A DNA stretch of 64,000 bases from assembly GCA_021234155.1 (NCBI GenBank), contig JAJEKV010000021.1:10409523-10473522 (forward strand), in the 5' to 3' direction. The notes below the pieces were generated by a model. The model was not told the DNA's origin and ran no database searches. It worked only from the letters and a program-made list of their open reading frames with translations. This document shows positions 24,001 through 36,085 of this stretch, piece after piece. The first letter of the stretch is position 1. Each line of letters begins with the position of its first letter. Origin of the DNA: Isoetes taiwanensis. Lineage: Eukaryota; Streptophyta; Lycopodiopsida; Isoetales; Isoetaceae. The position numbers and the translations under genes were made by a program.

Positions 24001-24024
24001 CATTTGGTGGGGGGGGAGTGTTAG
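21022..24024 (+). pseudogene. extra ORF of the retrotransposon between pol and 3' LTR, unknown function
   Basis: Coding-like sequence runs for about 3 kb in several frames. It includes a first block (21022 to about 21310) ending QHLISQVFRIP, a second (21342-21638) with HETFVKFLWRKLLGHSIKN, a low-complexity Ser/Pro-rich middle, and an open 354-codon block (22264-23328). That last block starts with a heptad-rich, probably coiled-coil region (LRLTSLEARL, LEKEHRIRDLEHRLQQAV) and continues into a Trp/Tyr-rich globular part (ARRHLFLLKWYAANGNVHQQ). The last frame stops at the first TAG of the 3' LTR (24022-24024). I see no signal peptide or membrane segment, so it does not look like an envelope protein. 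Plant Tat/Athila-type elements are known to carry extra ORFs here; I cannot name this family. Frameshifts interrupt it as written. Confidence 0.7.
24004..24018 (+). other. polypurine tract
   Basis: A run of nearly pure G (GGTGGGGGGGGAG) ends exactly at the TGTTAG of the 3' LTR. This is the standard site for plus-strand priming during reverse transcription. Confidence 0.9.
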
Positions 24025-24612
24025 TCCTGTGCCTCCTGGTTCAGGACTATTCATGCATACGACGGACCAGGTCAAGCTCAAGGATCCGCGAGTCGACCGG
24101 GTCGACCATCAAAAGCTCAGCGAGAAGAACAAGCGGCCAGACCACCTTGGTCAAAGCTGCGTCAGTCAACAAAGCTGTAGCTCGGACAAGTGACGACCGC
24201 CACGCCAGCGTCGGCGTCGGCGTGATTCGAGGCACTTCAAGAGGCACCGCCAACATTCCTGCAAATCAGGCCTCCTTCCAGGAGTCGGCACCGAGATCAG
24301 TCAGAGTCTCTATATTGGGCCAAAGGCCATTGTACTATATATATGAGTAGAGCTAGCACATGAGTTTTTTAGATGAGTTTTGAGTCTTGTCTCTCTTCAG
24401 TCTTCTCTCGATTGCGAGAGCTCATGTATGTTCATCATTGATATCAAGGAAGCTTATCATTTTCCTCTCACTGTTCTCTCTTGTTCTGTTTTCTTCTTCT
24501 TGTTCTTTTCTTGCAAATCCCGCGTGACATAGTCCCCCGGATTCTCCTGTTAGATCCAAGGGTCCTCACAGAGGGCTGTCTTGCAGGAGTTCCCGAACCC
24601 AGACCCCAAACA
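24019..24612 (+). repeat. 3' LTR
   Basis: Partner of 5105-5699, starting TGTTAGTCCTGTGCC and ending CCAAACA, followed by the target duplication CAGAT at 24613-24617. Confidence 0.95.
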
Positions 24613-24648
24613 CAGATCTTGGAATAAAGGGCAAATATGCCCATCCGA

Positions 24649-24750
24649 AGGCTCTCGTTGCCCAAAGTAACCCCCCATGTGAATATGCACCCAAACCAAA
24701 GGGGGTTTAAGGGGGATTTTAATTTAAATGTGTCAAATGCAATGGTTTGT
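24649..24750. repeat. right inverted repeat of the outermost element
   Basis: Reverse complement of 4856-4958. It ends TGCAATGGTTTGT at 24750, after which similarity to the left flank stops. Confidence 0.82.
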
Positions 24751-25688
24751 ACCATGGAAGAAGGTTGAGGACTGATCTATTAGTATTAAATCTGTACGAC
24801 AGACACAATGTCCAAATAATTCAGCATATCTTTCTTTGGAGAGAGGTCAAACGACATGGCGTATTATGTTCAGTCCTAAAAAGTGCAACTACAGGATATA
24901 AAAATGGCATTTTTTGGTCTTCAACATGGTGCAGTGCCTATAGAACATGCGGGAAGAAGATGAATAAGATGCTAGATGTTGCATGCTTAAACAGAAAATG
25001 TGCCTGGATTGATTTAGGCAAAATGGCTCCTATAAGATAAACTTACGTGGCACAACACTTTCGTTACAGCCAGTCAGTTTGTGATTATCAGCATGTTGAA
25101 GTTATCAAATGTTGCAAGAATGAAACAATCGGATCATTATCTTTTATGTCACCTTCCCTTGGGTTGCTTATTTTGCATTGCCAATAAAAGAATATATTCA
25201 CGGGATCAAATATTTGCATACAATAAAAATTCCTCAATCTCTCTCAAGTGCAATAAGGTTTCAACATTTTGCTGGCGAGCAGTGACAATCTCCATTTGAA
25301 GCTCGACTCTGTCCCCAGTTTAGGACCCGAATAAATAGCCTAATGCCAGAGGACTATGGATACCAAGAAAATACAGTTTGGTTGGCTACACGACTTGTGC
25401 ATGTCAACAAGGAATTTATTTAGTAATATCAGTGATCAATTCGTAGGGGTAGAAAAATTGGCGTAGAGTTCTACCTGCATAACAGCATCTCAGGTATGTG
25501 ATAAAAGAGATGACCTGCATATGAAGCAGCTACAATTAGCAAACGAAATTAGAAGTCGATTTGGCTTTGTCGATCCATTACCTACAAATATTGTTGTATT
25601 ACACATGACCCCACTGCATCCAACCATGTGGGGTTCCAGAATTTCTTGTTGGGCAACTGCATGCTCCTGCTTGTATCAATGTATTGTA
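24751..25688. other. 3' flank of the RNB gene, no gene seen
   Basis: AT-rich sequence with short unrelated open frames. It probably contains the 3' UTR of the minus-strand RNB gene. I see no other gene or repeat. Confidence 0.5.
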
Positions 25689-28600
25689 CTATACAACATT
25701 CAATATCAGAATATTTTTACGAGGATGAGACTCCACAACTGACACACTAATTTCGCTACCAACTTCCAGCTTTGACGATGAGCTAGCAGTGGCCTGGATA
25801 CCAATCTGCAAAATGGAATCACAATATTAGCTGCTCCATAAATATCCCACACCGCATGTTCTATTCTTTATCTTACCTCCTTAAGTAGTACTAGCGCCTC
25901 TCCGTCTCGCACATTACGGATCAGTGAAGCAGTAAAAACTGCATCCTTTGGTTGTCTACGAAGATATTCCAGGACCCAATAACGAGTAGAAATTGTCTTT
26001 AATCTTCTAGATTCCTTCGTGCGCATATTCGCCATCATGATGGATGCTTCTACTTGGCCACCAGTGAATGGTGGTTTCTCATCCCGCAAGATGGCCTTTA
26101 CCTGTTATTTAAATGGAAATACATCTCATCAACCACATCAAATATGACATTGCACATCAAACAAAGAGTCAGATCAGTTGCCCATGCCTGATAATGTGCT
26201 ATAAGATCAGTGTAACGGCGAATTGGCGATGTAAACTGGACATATCCAGGTAGGCCCAGGCCAGCATGTGGCAGAGGGGCGTTGAAGTTCATACCTACAG
26301 GACCCTTTGCTCGGATTAATGCTATGTCACGGCTAGGACTTTGTGGGAGTCCCTGAAGGGCTTCGTCATTTATCTCTATTTGAGGTTGTCCTCTATAAGG
26401 TAATGAAAGACCATTTTCTCTACCAAATTCTGCTATAGCTTCTCCACACATCACCATCATCTCTGACACAAGCTGTTCTGCTGGGCTTGACATGTCTGTG
26501 ACATAAATCTTGATGTCTGGTTCTGGTGTCTCTGCATTCGTTACCTTTGCATTTGCAATTGGTACAAAGTGATCCACGGCACCCTGTTTTACAAACGAAT
26601 TGATTGTTATCAAGATGGCAACAATAAAATCCTTTATGCACCCTGGTATGACATAATGACCATTAAGGATACCTGTGATTGTCGCCACTGGCGACGCAGT
26701 GCAGCAGCATCGGCCAAAAGTCGTAGCTCCTCCTCTTCTTCTATATTCAACATTATGAGCTCCGTTGCTTGATCGTATGTTAACTGGTAGGATGGCTGTA
26801 TTGTTGAGCACATTATTTTCTTTTCTTCAATACTTTCACCCAAATGAAACAAGTTAGACGACCAAACAGTTAATGTTTGTAGAATACAAACTGGAAAGAG
26901 AACAGGCTGTTGTACCTGCCATCACTGTTAAGCTTAATACATATGCTAACTGCACAGCACTCAATGCCCTGCCTTAAACTCATATGACCTGCACCTAAAT
27001 GTAGTGGGAACATTGGAATTGTCTGTTCTGGTAGATATATGGACGTCCCACGAATCTTCGCTTCCCTGTAAAGATCAAAATTGCAATGCCTACCTAGATT
27101 TATTAAAGTGGGTATCTGAAAAGTAATACTAAATTAAAACACTGACTTCTGCAACAAGTGTTCATGATGGACCCAACGCGTTGGATCTGCTATATGGACC
27201 CAGAGTTGAAGTTGACCATCAGGCAGTTTCACTGCACTAAGTCCATCATCTATCTGCATTTATTTCAAAAGTCAGTTGAATAAATGCATAAGATTATTAC
27301 AGTAAATCTATACCTCGTCAGGATCTTCGCAATCGATGGTATAGACCTTCAGATGTCTTAAATCGACCCGTCTCTCCTAAATTTATTACATTTAGCAGAA
27401 AGCATAGAAAAGAATAAAGGAGCAAAAGTCAACATTTTATGAACTATGATTTATCCTAGCATTAAATAAAATGTAAAATCATGATGAAAATATAAACATG
27501 GAGAAGGGCTGACAGGTGACTCACAGACCTCCCTGCTGACTGATGACTCACAGACCTCTCTTCATGAGTGTATCAAGAGAGGACAGTTTACAAAGGGGTA
27601 AACGAGTACCAAGTTAGGGCATACACTAGTCGTTTCCCAAATTCCGTGTAAGAATCTACTCCAACTTTATACTAAATTTTTGGTTGACGTTAGCAGATCC
27701 AATGCCTTCAAATGAGACATTGAAACCTTGCGTCTTCTAAATGACACAACAAGGCCATCAAGTTCTCAATTGTTTTGTAACATTAAATGTTCTGTTTTCA
27801 ATATACAGAATGTAAATACCAGATACTGCTGCTTGGATCACGCATCTAATTTCCTAAAAATAGATACATTTTTTCTCCAGCAAATTCTCCGAAGGCAAGT
27901 ATTGAACGTATTTCAAAGTTTGAAACTGCTTACTCTCCTAAATGCCTAGTAATGGTCTGGGCAGATAGTCATAAGATTCTTCGACGCGTGCAGCATCCAA
28001 ACTAATGTCTACAGTAATCATGCAAAAGACAAAGAACCGCAAAAATTCCCACGGCAGTAGTCGGTGCATAACCTAAATGTTATATTGATCATTCTGCTTC
28101 ATTTCAGCTGGTAGAGGCTAAACACATTTTGCAGCATTGATATATCAGTTCCTTTTATCATATTGGATGTAACTGCCATTAGAACCTTCGATGATTTCAG
28201 TCTTCTATAATTTGGGCAACTAAGCTACCTCAAAAGCAAAATAGGTTATACGGTGGCACCATAGCTCTACATTCCCTTTAAGAAGTACATGTCTAAAGGT
28301 CAATTTATGGAGTGTCCACTCAAGTTGGATGAGTCAAATATTTGTAGCACTGCACACACCTCTAACTGTACTCCCCACAACCTTGTGTAAGAATATACTT
28401 TAAGGCATATGGATTTCGGATATACAACTTCACATAATTGGAATAAACTGCTCACATGGGGACAAATGCTGGTACGAACAAAAAGTAGATGACTAGGGCA
28501 AGATTGTCCATATTGTTCATTCAATGATTATAATGAAATGTTGAGTACTTCTACGTGGTCAAAGCAGCAAAAGCTTATAATCCCTGCCACAGAAAATAAA

Positions 28601-30855
28601 CTTCACACATGGTAGAAGATTTACGTACCGCATCCTTATCAGGCTCGGACTCCATAAGCCTTATGGAAGCAAGTACATTCTCAGGGAATTCTACCCGCAC
28701 TTTAGATTTTAGCAGCTCTATGTTGACATGGACTGGAAAAACACCCATTTTGATCAACAGGTCTACAGTGTTTGTCGGAACCTTAGGAATGCAGAGGGAC
28801 TCCAAAACCTACAAAAAGACAAATTATGATGAGCTATACCACGTGATCCTCCACTCAATGGACAATTCACAATTGACAAGCACCAAAACAAGACTTAGCC
28901 CTAGGATATACCTCCCATGCCAATTTCTTCTGAGCTTGACTCTCACAAGAATCCAATGCAAAGGCTTTTAGTGCAGCTATCCACTTAGTGTAATGTTCTT
29001 GACAGTTCCAGTCATCTGGTGAAGGTTTTGAACCTACTGGTTTCTTTACCGCAGATCGTGCAGCATTAACAAATGCATTTAGCTCTTGCCGAGCAACTTC
29101 TGCTTTTGCTGCTTGGTTTTGTAGCTCCTGGACCTGAAAAAGTAACATGTACCTTAAACAGATATCTACTCGAGATTAGTCCCCTCTATGTCAATAACAA
29201 TGACTCACGTGCAAGCCTTTCCAGTCATTTCCTGTAGGATATGATCTTCTCAACTTACCTCAATAACATGGTCGTTAAATATCTTTTAGCAGGAAAGGCA
29301 TGGGGAAAATGGTGCCCACAAGAATACTTTACTCTCTTCTAAAATAGCACTACTTTATGCTGCTAGTTGATTCAAACATGACTCCTTACAATAGGGGCTA
29401 TTGAGACACAATCAAGAACAACAAACCCAACTTGTACTAGCTATGACTTGTTTACAGGAAAAGCAACTTGACATTGTACATTATTGGACGCTAGTGGTGT
29501 CATATAATAGTTCAAGTATATGCCATAGCTAGTAACACAACAAACAACTTATTCTACCTCTTCCACGCTGCGAGGCTCATATAATGGTGACATGCCCTTC
29601 TGCTTACAGCGAAAGTAAATCTGATTGCACGATAATAATCGGTGAGACGCATAGCACTCTTTGGGACCAGTGCTGCCAAAGAGGATCTGGAAATCCAGCA
29701 ACAAGAGTACATTAAAAAAGATAATTCATACAAGATGCATTCAATTCATCTTAGATACCTCTGAGAGAGCCATTGTATCAACAGTCCCCTTCGTAAGCAG
29801 CAACTCCTCCCATACAACTTCCAAAAGTGTTGCATCCTATATATGCAAATACTTAACGTCAAAGACATGAGTAGGAAAGGTAGGCAAGATTGCTACATCA
29901 TACCTCCAAATCTTCGACCTTTTCCAAGAAGCTTGTTATATCAGCAGGTTTGAAGTCCTTGACATCAGGCACAACATATCTAACTTGTGTGGGTCGAACA
30001 GAATATGTGTTTCCATGCTAAATAATACATCAGTATTAGTTCCTTTGTTTTGGGACAACTTTTAAGCCGCAATTGTTCATGTGTAAATGATGAAGATGAC
30101 AATGATGTAAAATGTGCCATATTCTACTTTATGCTTCTGCTACAATTAACTACCCAAATTGCTTGGTACCTGGTCTTCAGCTATCCAGTTCCGCTTTCCA
30201 TCAGGTCTTTGTGCGACTACACAAACACTTTTACCGGTATCCTTCTCGATCTCTATCAAAATTCCTTTTTGAAAAATGGATTCTACTTCTTTTACTGGAG
30301 AACAGTTCTCGCTTCCATTCGCCTTCAAAACAACCCTGTCTATGAAAACAAGTTAGCAAATATGGCTTACAACTATACTATGTGCAACTTAACAGGATAC
30401 CTTTTCCTCTTTCCGCTTCTGATCAAACTTAAGACTTGAGCATGAAGTTCAGTGAGAGTTTCCTGATCCCTTCGTGCAGTATATCTACATGCCAGTGACT
30501 TTCCAGCAGTCTGTTCCCCAAGATGATTGCTCCAGCATACTCTACCTTTACACGAACTCAATCTCCTCTGAGAAGACCCCTTACGATGGCATTCATCCTT
30601 AGAAGACCCCATATTCTCCATTAACCTTGTCTTGGCCACATTCCATCTATTAATCGTGAGCATTAGGCCTACACTGCAACTTTCTTCACATATCATCCAA
30701 TGCAATGGGGCACAACTTGCATGGAGGGAACTGCCACAATCCCTTCTTACAGAAAAACCCTTCCATTTATTATTCTGGACCCTATTAGATAAGACTGAAG
30801 CACCATGCCTTCGAACTCCCAGCAATCCTGAAGAAGGCCCAGCGCACAAGGCCAT
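25689..30855 (-). CDS. RNR1: RNase II/R family 3'-5' exoribonuclease (RNB), organelle type
   Basis: This gene has 14 coding exons on the minus strand, in order 30855-30401, 30335-30170, 30017-29904, 29836-29759, 29686-29558, 29133-28912, 28808-28629, 27376-27314, 27253-27147, 27065-26916, 26832-26673, 26583-26188, 26101-25877 and 25805-25689. All junctions keep phase and the sum is 2562 nt (853 codons plus stop), close to the roughly 800 residues of Arabidopsis RNR1. The first about 120 residues are Ser/Arg/Cys-rich with few acids, like a transit peptide. Residues 449-473 carry the RNB metal site TIDCEDPDEIDDGLS (D463, E469, D471, D472). The block VGMNFNAPLPHAGLGLPGYV and SPIRRYTDLIAHYQ near 715-740 complete the catalytic domain; a short OB/S1-like tail follows. 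Plant RNR1 matures chloroplast rRNA and other organelle transcripts. The intron after exon 12 has a GC donor (CAG|GCATGG). I chose the ATG at 30855 as the first in-frame ATG; an upstream TAA closes the frame at about 30993. Confidence 0.94.
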
Positions 30856-32997
30856 GTATCCTGTCTTATTGCTACTATTGTGAATGGAACAACCACATAT
30901 ACACAGATAGGGAGAATTCCTTTTACGACCATGGCCCAGATGTCCGAAGCATTCCAAATGTTGCACGCAGCTCAAATCTCCACAGGGGGTTTATCCTCAG
31001 CTGGCAAATTGCTCTGGCCTGGAATGCCACATCAGAAAATATAGTTAATACCGTAATACATGTTGGGTTGCCAAGGTAAGGTTATCGATCTAGCCGAGAA
31101 TGATAACAAAAAAGGCAATTTAGAAATGTCCTTTTATGTATTGTTTAAATTTGATTTTTCCGACATGCCGAAAATTCTTTAGAATTTTTTTTTTCCCCGG
31201 TTAGTTTTCTAGGGTCTAGTATTTATTCGTTATTTTTCATGCTTTATCGGGTTTTTTCTCATCTTTGATTTTTGACCATTGATCTTTGGAATATTCTCTG
31301 TTCTATGCCAAATCAAAGGCCATTAAATTTTTTGCCAATAATTCGCCCGCCACTTCCGATGGTCCAAACGCCACACATGGTCAGAAGATTAAAAAAAAAA
31401 AAAAAAGAAGGTGAAGGTGAAGGCAACGCATCCGCAACCATGCTCCAGACCTTCACCATGCTCCGGCTCCAATCTCTGCCCCAATCCGGCTAAATCTACA
31501 CCACTCCTTCACCAAGACACTGAGCAAATCCAGAACTCAAAGAGAAAAACCCAGCAAAACTCAAGAAGAAGAACCAAAGGCATGCCGACACCGAAGGAAA
31601 ACCGAGGGCGTGCCGGAACCTTCGCCACCGAACACAACCGACCATAGCCCAGCCGAAATCATACCGGACTTCGAGCCATCCTGGGCCGGAATGCCCTATC
31701 ATTCAGAAGCAAGCACTCTTTGAAACCCCGCCCCCCCGCCCGCCCCGCCGAAACCCTGCTGAAAAGAAAGCAGCGTGTGCTCTTATCCTTCTATCCTCAG
31801 ACCATGCAGATCAACACCAAAATAATCACATCCCACAGCCGATTTCGGATTGCTATTTTGACTGGCCAACAAGCAGCTCAAAACACTCAAAAAATACACT
31901 CTTGACTACGGTTTCGCATACATACGCCCCCAAAATCTAGGCCCAACCATCGGTGAGATACTCTCCACAAATACCAAACAAAATAATTAGAACATTATAA
32001 AAGCGTTTAGCTACCAGGAAAATTTACAAGTATTCCAAAAATTGGGTTTTTGCCTTTTCCTATAATTTCCAAATTCTAGGTTTTGGGGTTGTCTTATTCA
32101 TTCTGAGCCTTTAGCGGATGCCTTTATCCCTTCTTGCAGCAATCGACGCATGCATGTTGGCCAATTCGATTGGCATGCGTTATTCATAGCGTGCTTTGTA
32201 AATTTCCATCATTCTGTGCAACAGATGATATTTTGCAGTTTGGAGTGAATGGCATAATTACAAAAAACGGCCGTTTTGTCGTTTTCCCAGAAAAAACGGC
32301 CTTTTCTATGCCTGTCGTTGCGAAGACGGAAAACGGCATGGGATAAAACAGTGTTACTAAAAATGGACCGTTTTTACCATTTTCTAGAGAAAAATGACAA
32401 AAAAACTGTCGTTTTCAGTATCGAAAGTTCTGAAACCCTGTTCTTCTAAATCAGACCTAGCTAGACCCCCCAAAAAAAGCTCGAACTGGATTGTGGCGCT
32501 TCCAAACAACGGTTATCTCGATTTAACAAGCCAAATATAGCTTAAGGGGTATGTTTCCATCTCTGTTTTTGTAGGCAACGGCATGGGATGCCTTGATTTT
32601 TGCGTTCAAAATGGTAAAGCTTTGTATTTCGACCTATTTCTTGGCATTGGCTTAACTTGGCATGCCTTTTCTAAAAGAATAAATCTATGAATAACGAATA
32701 ATCTGCAGCAAACTTCTGAAATCTGAAGTATTTCGGAAGTTTTAAACTTTGCTGGTTTCTTCTCTGCTCTAACTATCCAGTTTACTCTAACCAATCCGTT
32801 TGAAGAAGATGAGAGTTTTGGATGGCTCATGTTCGACGAATCCAGACAGGAAGCCTTTTTGTTGTGTGGCTATGGCAGACTTAGCAAGAAATCTACTCTT
32901 GTGCTTAAGTTAGAAATCAACCATCTGAAGCAAAAATCTTTCCTTGACGCTATCCAACGAGCTTGTACTGCCACAAAATAAAAGGCTTCTATTACCA
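30856..32997. other. intergenic: 5' flank of the RNB gene and low-complexity sequence
   Basis: This should contain the RNB gene promoter and 5' UTR. At 31071-31110 is a sequence similar to one end of the small TIR element found in the 6.2-kb array (AAGGTAAGGTTATC ... GATAAC). At 31388-31405 is an A run and at 31728-31750 a C-rich stretch. At 32255-32345 several copies of AAACGGC(C) occur in both orientations. No gene is recognisable. Confidence 0.45.
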
Positions 32998-33619
32998 ACA
33001 ACCTATCTAGTACAATCCCATCTCAACTCTCTTGTTGTTTTCAATTAAAAGTGTTGGATCTGTCAAGAAATCATCTTTCTGATTCTATTCCACCTAGTCT
33101 TTGCTCTCTTTCAAAGTTACAATATCTGTCTTTCAGTCATAATGGACTCATCCGCACTATTCCACCATCTCTTTCCAATTGCACTAGCCTTACAATTCTT
33201 GCTCTTGCCAAAAACCATCTGTCAGGACCCATCCCATCAGAATTTGGCATGCTTTCCAATCTGTAAAGGATTCTTCTCTATAATAATAGCTGGAGGGTAA
33301 CATTCCCAAGAGTGTGCTAACAAATTGCACCAATTTGAAAGGCTTATATTTATCAGTTAACAATTTATCGGGTTCTATTCCTAGTGTAATCAGTAGATTG
33401 CAGAACCTAGAGCAACTATGGCTGAATAACAATAAACTTGATGGGCATATACCTTCAGATATTGGCAACTTGTCTAATTTAGTTATTCTAGATTTGTCAA
33501 GCAATAGGTTGGAAGGATCTATACCAGGATCACTCGAAAAACTTGTGAAGACTAGACCATATATAGTATATAAGCCTAATTCTTCTGTTAAGATCCCGCT
33601 ACCATTTGGACCAAATTAG
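32998..33619 (+). pseudogene. leucine-rich repeat receptor fragment
   Basis: Several 24-residue plant extracellular LRRs are readable: LKVLDLSRNHLSDSIPPSLC, LQYLSFSHNGLIRTIPPSLS, LTILALAKNHLSGPIPSEFG, then in another frame [37 protein letters not shown] and [23 protein letters not shown] after LSNL (about 33266) and a frameshift near 33290 break it. There is no signal peptide, transmembrane segment or kinase domain, so this is a stranded ectodomain fragment of an LRR receptor kinase or receptor-like protein. Confidence 0.85.
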
Positions 33620-33788
33620 AGCACATTAGAGCTTCCTAATAATGATTTCTCTGAACCACTCAAGGCAAGATATGCACGCCCTCATAGAATATCATGATAA
33701 AACGATAGCATTTCATGCTTTGCTCTCATTTTTGCTTTGTTCTTGCTTTGTTCTCCCATAATTTAGATTTGTTCTTGCGCAAGAATCA

Positions 33789-35435
33789 TGTCCACTAGAA
33801 AAAGAAAACCACCAAAGTCATCAGGGCCTAAACCAGGTGATTGTGTGGAAAGAGGTGGAACTAGTTCAGAGTGGCAACAAGCTTGCAGGAGGTACTAGAG
33901 AATGTATTTGCCCGTATTGTATAGAAACTCGGATATCTTCGGTGAAAGGAGTAAGAGGTCATTTGCTTGGGGAAGAGGGACATGATGTTGTAGCTTGTTT
34001 TCCAATTTCAGAGGATAAAAGGCAAGAATTGTAGGTATTTGGGAAGCAATGGGATGCAAGTAAGACAGGAAGAAAGGGAAATGCAAGCTTGTTCCAGGGA
34101 GGCAACCTCATTTGGCATATCATGTCTTCAACGCCCAATACTAATGATGATTCAGATTATGAGGAAGAAGAAACCAACCCAGAAAAGAGCATTGAAAAAA
34201 GCATTTTGGCTTCTAGTAGTGGGATTTGAAAGTTCATTGCACCTCAGAAGAAGTCTAAGAAGAATGAGGAAAAGTCTAAGAAGAATGAGGGCAATGAAGA
34301 TGGGGCAGCAAGAGATAAAAAAGCCATTGGAAACCAATAAGAAGGAAGCAGTAGATAGACAAGTTGCCAAGTGGTTTTATCATGACCATACCCCTTTTCA
34401 AATTGTTAGATCAGAATTTTTTAAGGCTATGGTGAAAGAAATTTGTAGTTACGGTCCTAGATACGAACCACTAAGTGTGATGATCTTCGGACCAAGTTTT
34501 TGGAGAAGGAAAAGAGTAGCTTATGGGCTGATTATGGAGTTACATTAAATTTTGATGGATGGACGGACAAGAAAGGGCGTCAGATTGAGGGATCGGTTGC
34601 TTATTGTAGAGGCAATGCTTACTTTCTTATATCACATAACATTTTGGCCACAAGTAAATCAGCTATGAATCTAGCTTCAATTTGGAAAGAGAGTATTTTA
34701 TATATTGGTGCTTCTAATGTCATGCTAATAGTGGCTGATGGTGAGAATGCAAATCGTATAGCAAGAAGAGAAATTCAGAAGGAATATCCACATATTTTCT
34801 TTTGTCCATGCATTGCTCATTGTCTTAATAACTTGTTAAAGGACATTGGAAGCCTACCAGATGTTGCATCCTTGGTGCAAGAGGGAAAATTATTAGTTAC
34901 TTATGTGAATGGGCATTCAACAATCAAAGCACAATTCTTCAAGCTGACACAAGAAAATCACAATGGTAAGTGTTTGCTTAAGTATTGCAAGATACGCTTT
35001 GGTTACAATTTCGTTATGCTAGAAAGGTTGCATGAATTGCATTGGGTGTTGAAATGTTTATTTGTTGATGAAGGCTATCGCAAGTCTAAACACGCACGCT
35101 CAGCTACAGGTAAAGCTTGCTATGAGATAGTATTTGATGATGATTTTTGGGCTAATGTTGAGCATCACATTCTTGTTGTGGAGCCAATTATCTTGATGCT
35201 ACACCTTATTGATAGCAATGTTCCTTGCATTGGCAAGGTTTATGAGGGCATGCATAAGATGATTGGGCACATCAAGAAATTGGAGAAGAATGAGGAAAAG
35301 TTTGAGCAATTGAATCAATTGTGTGCAAAAAGATGGGATGATTACAATCTCCAATTCAAGCTGCTGCATTTTACTTGGATCCTGAGTTCCAAGGGAACAA
35401 GCAATGGCAGGATCTACAATAATCGCCTCCACTAG
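33789..35435 (+). pseudogene. hAT-superfamily transposase remnant (BED finger plus DUF659-type domain)
   Basis: The region begins with a basic start (MSTRKRKPPKSSGPKPG), then after a frameshift a BED-type finger, GTRECICPYCIETRISSV followed by VRGHLLGEEGHDVVACF. Next comes an acidic/Lys-rich linker and FYHDHTPFQIVRSEFFKAM. The DUF659-like core is open from 34500, with LNFDGWTDKKGRQIEGSVAY, IVADGENANRIARREI and CPCIAHCLNNLLKDIG, and reaches RWDDYN near 35335, where another shift occurs. The usual C-terminal hAT dimerisation block is absent, because the sequence runs into a foldback element at 35449. I found no terminal inverted repeats or 8-bp duplication. Confidence 0.88.
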
Positions 35436-35448
35436 ATGTTTGAGGGAG

Positions 35449-35545
35449 GCCAACCCTCCCCTCTCGATGATTATGGCAGATAACCCTCTCGGCCTGCCGG
35501 CCTCGATGGTTATCTGCCATAATCATCTCAAGAGGAGGGTTATCC
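35449..35545. repeat. foldback element / long hairpin
   Basis: The inner arms GATGATTATGGCAGATAACC (35466-35485) and its exact complement (35508-35527) are 20 bp each. They are extended outward by imperfect pairing (AACCCTCCCCTCT against AGAGGAGGGTT) to about 37 bp, with a 22-nt GC-rich loop. The size and shape fit a small foldback or MITE element that landed at the end of the hAT remnant. Confidence 0.85.
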
Positions 35546-36085
35546 TCCTCTTCCTACACTAGTTTCAGAATTAAATCCCATCCACCCATGCCCATTGAAC
35601 TAGCAATCGTATGGAAAAATAGATTAGGTTATAATAATGTTGAGTTTTAAGAGCAAGCACATGTTAAAGAGCTTGGAAAATTGTAGGTCCAAAACCTAGT
35701 TTCGTAGAGATTTGTTTTGTAGTTGCACTAGGATTTTATTTTGGCTAATGACATCACGTCATGCTCTAGTGATGTTTCTAATAGTAGATTGCTTGTTTGG
35801 TCACGGAGAAAAAGTATCATTAACTCCAGAGAATGAGCTATTCGGGGTAACGCTTTTATTATCTTGGTGTCTCCTATTTGAGCTTTTTTTTTTTGTCATC
35901 ACTTTTTAGTTTGGGTAATTGAGTATGGCGGTTTCTGTTTGTAGCATGCTAGAATGCCGGGGGATTTGCATAGTAAATAAGTTCAAAAAGTCTGTTGCTA
36001 TGCACTATAAATCGCTAGAGTAGAATTAATCTTTTGATTCTTTTATAATCCACTAAAGGGGATCTGAACCTCAAACCTTGAACAA
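35546..36085. other. no gene seen
   Basis: AT-rich sequence with no recognised coding or repeat features apart from short T runs. Confidence 0.4.

Larger units (their letters stand above)
5105..24612 (+). mobile_element. Ty3-type LTR retrotransposon, 19.5 kb including two later insertions
   Basis: The element has all structural marks of a genuine insertion. LTRs of 595 and 594 bp each begin TGTTAG and end CCAAACA. A 5-bp target duplication CAGAT lies at 5100-5104 and 24613-24617. There is a tRNA-like primer site after the 5' LTR and a G-rich polypurine tract directly before the 3' LTR. The order gag, protease, RT, RNase H, integrase is that of Ty3/Metaviridae. The protease and RT style and the Asp-tRNA-like primer site suggest the Tat branch. 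Without its two insertions the element is about 11.1 kb. An extra reading region of about 3 kb lies between pol and the 3' LTR. As written, gag, protease, RT, RNase H and the extra ORF are broken by frameshifts and stops. Confidence 0.95.

Noticed and set aside
21022-24024. Envelope-like gene of an endogenous retrovirus
   Set aside because: No signal peptide, membrane anchor or cleavage-like site is visible, and a coiled coil alone is not enough.
31272-31905. Short ORFs with poly-Lys stretches
   Set aside because: Driven by an A run and Pro/Lys-rich low complexity, with no family signal.
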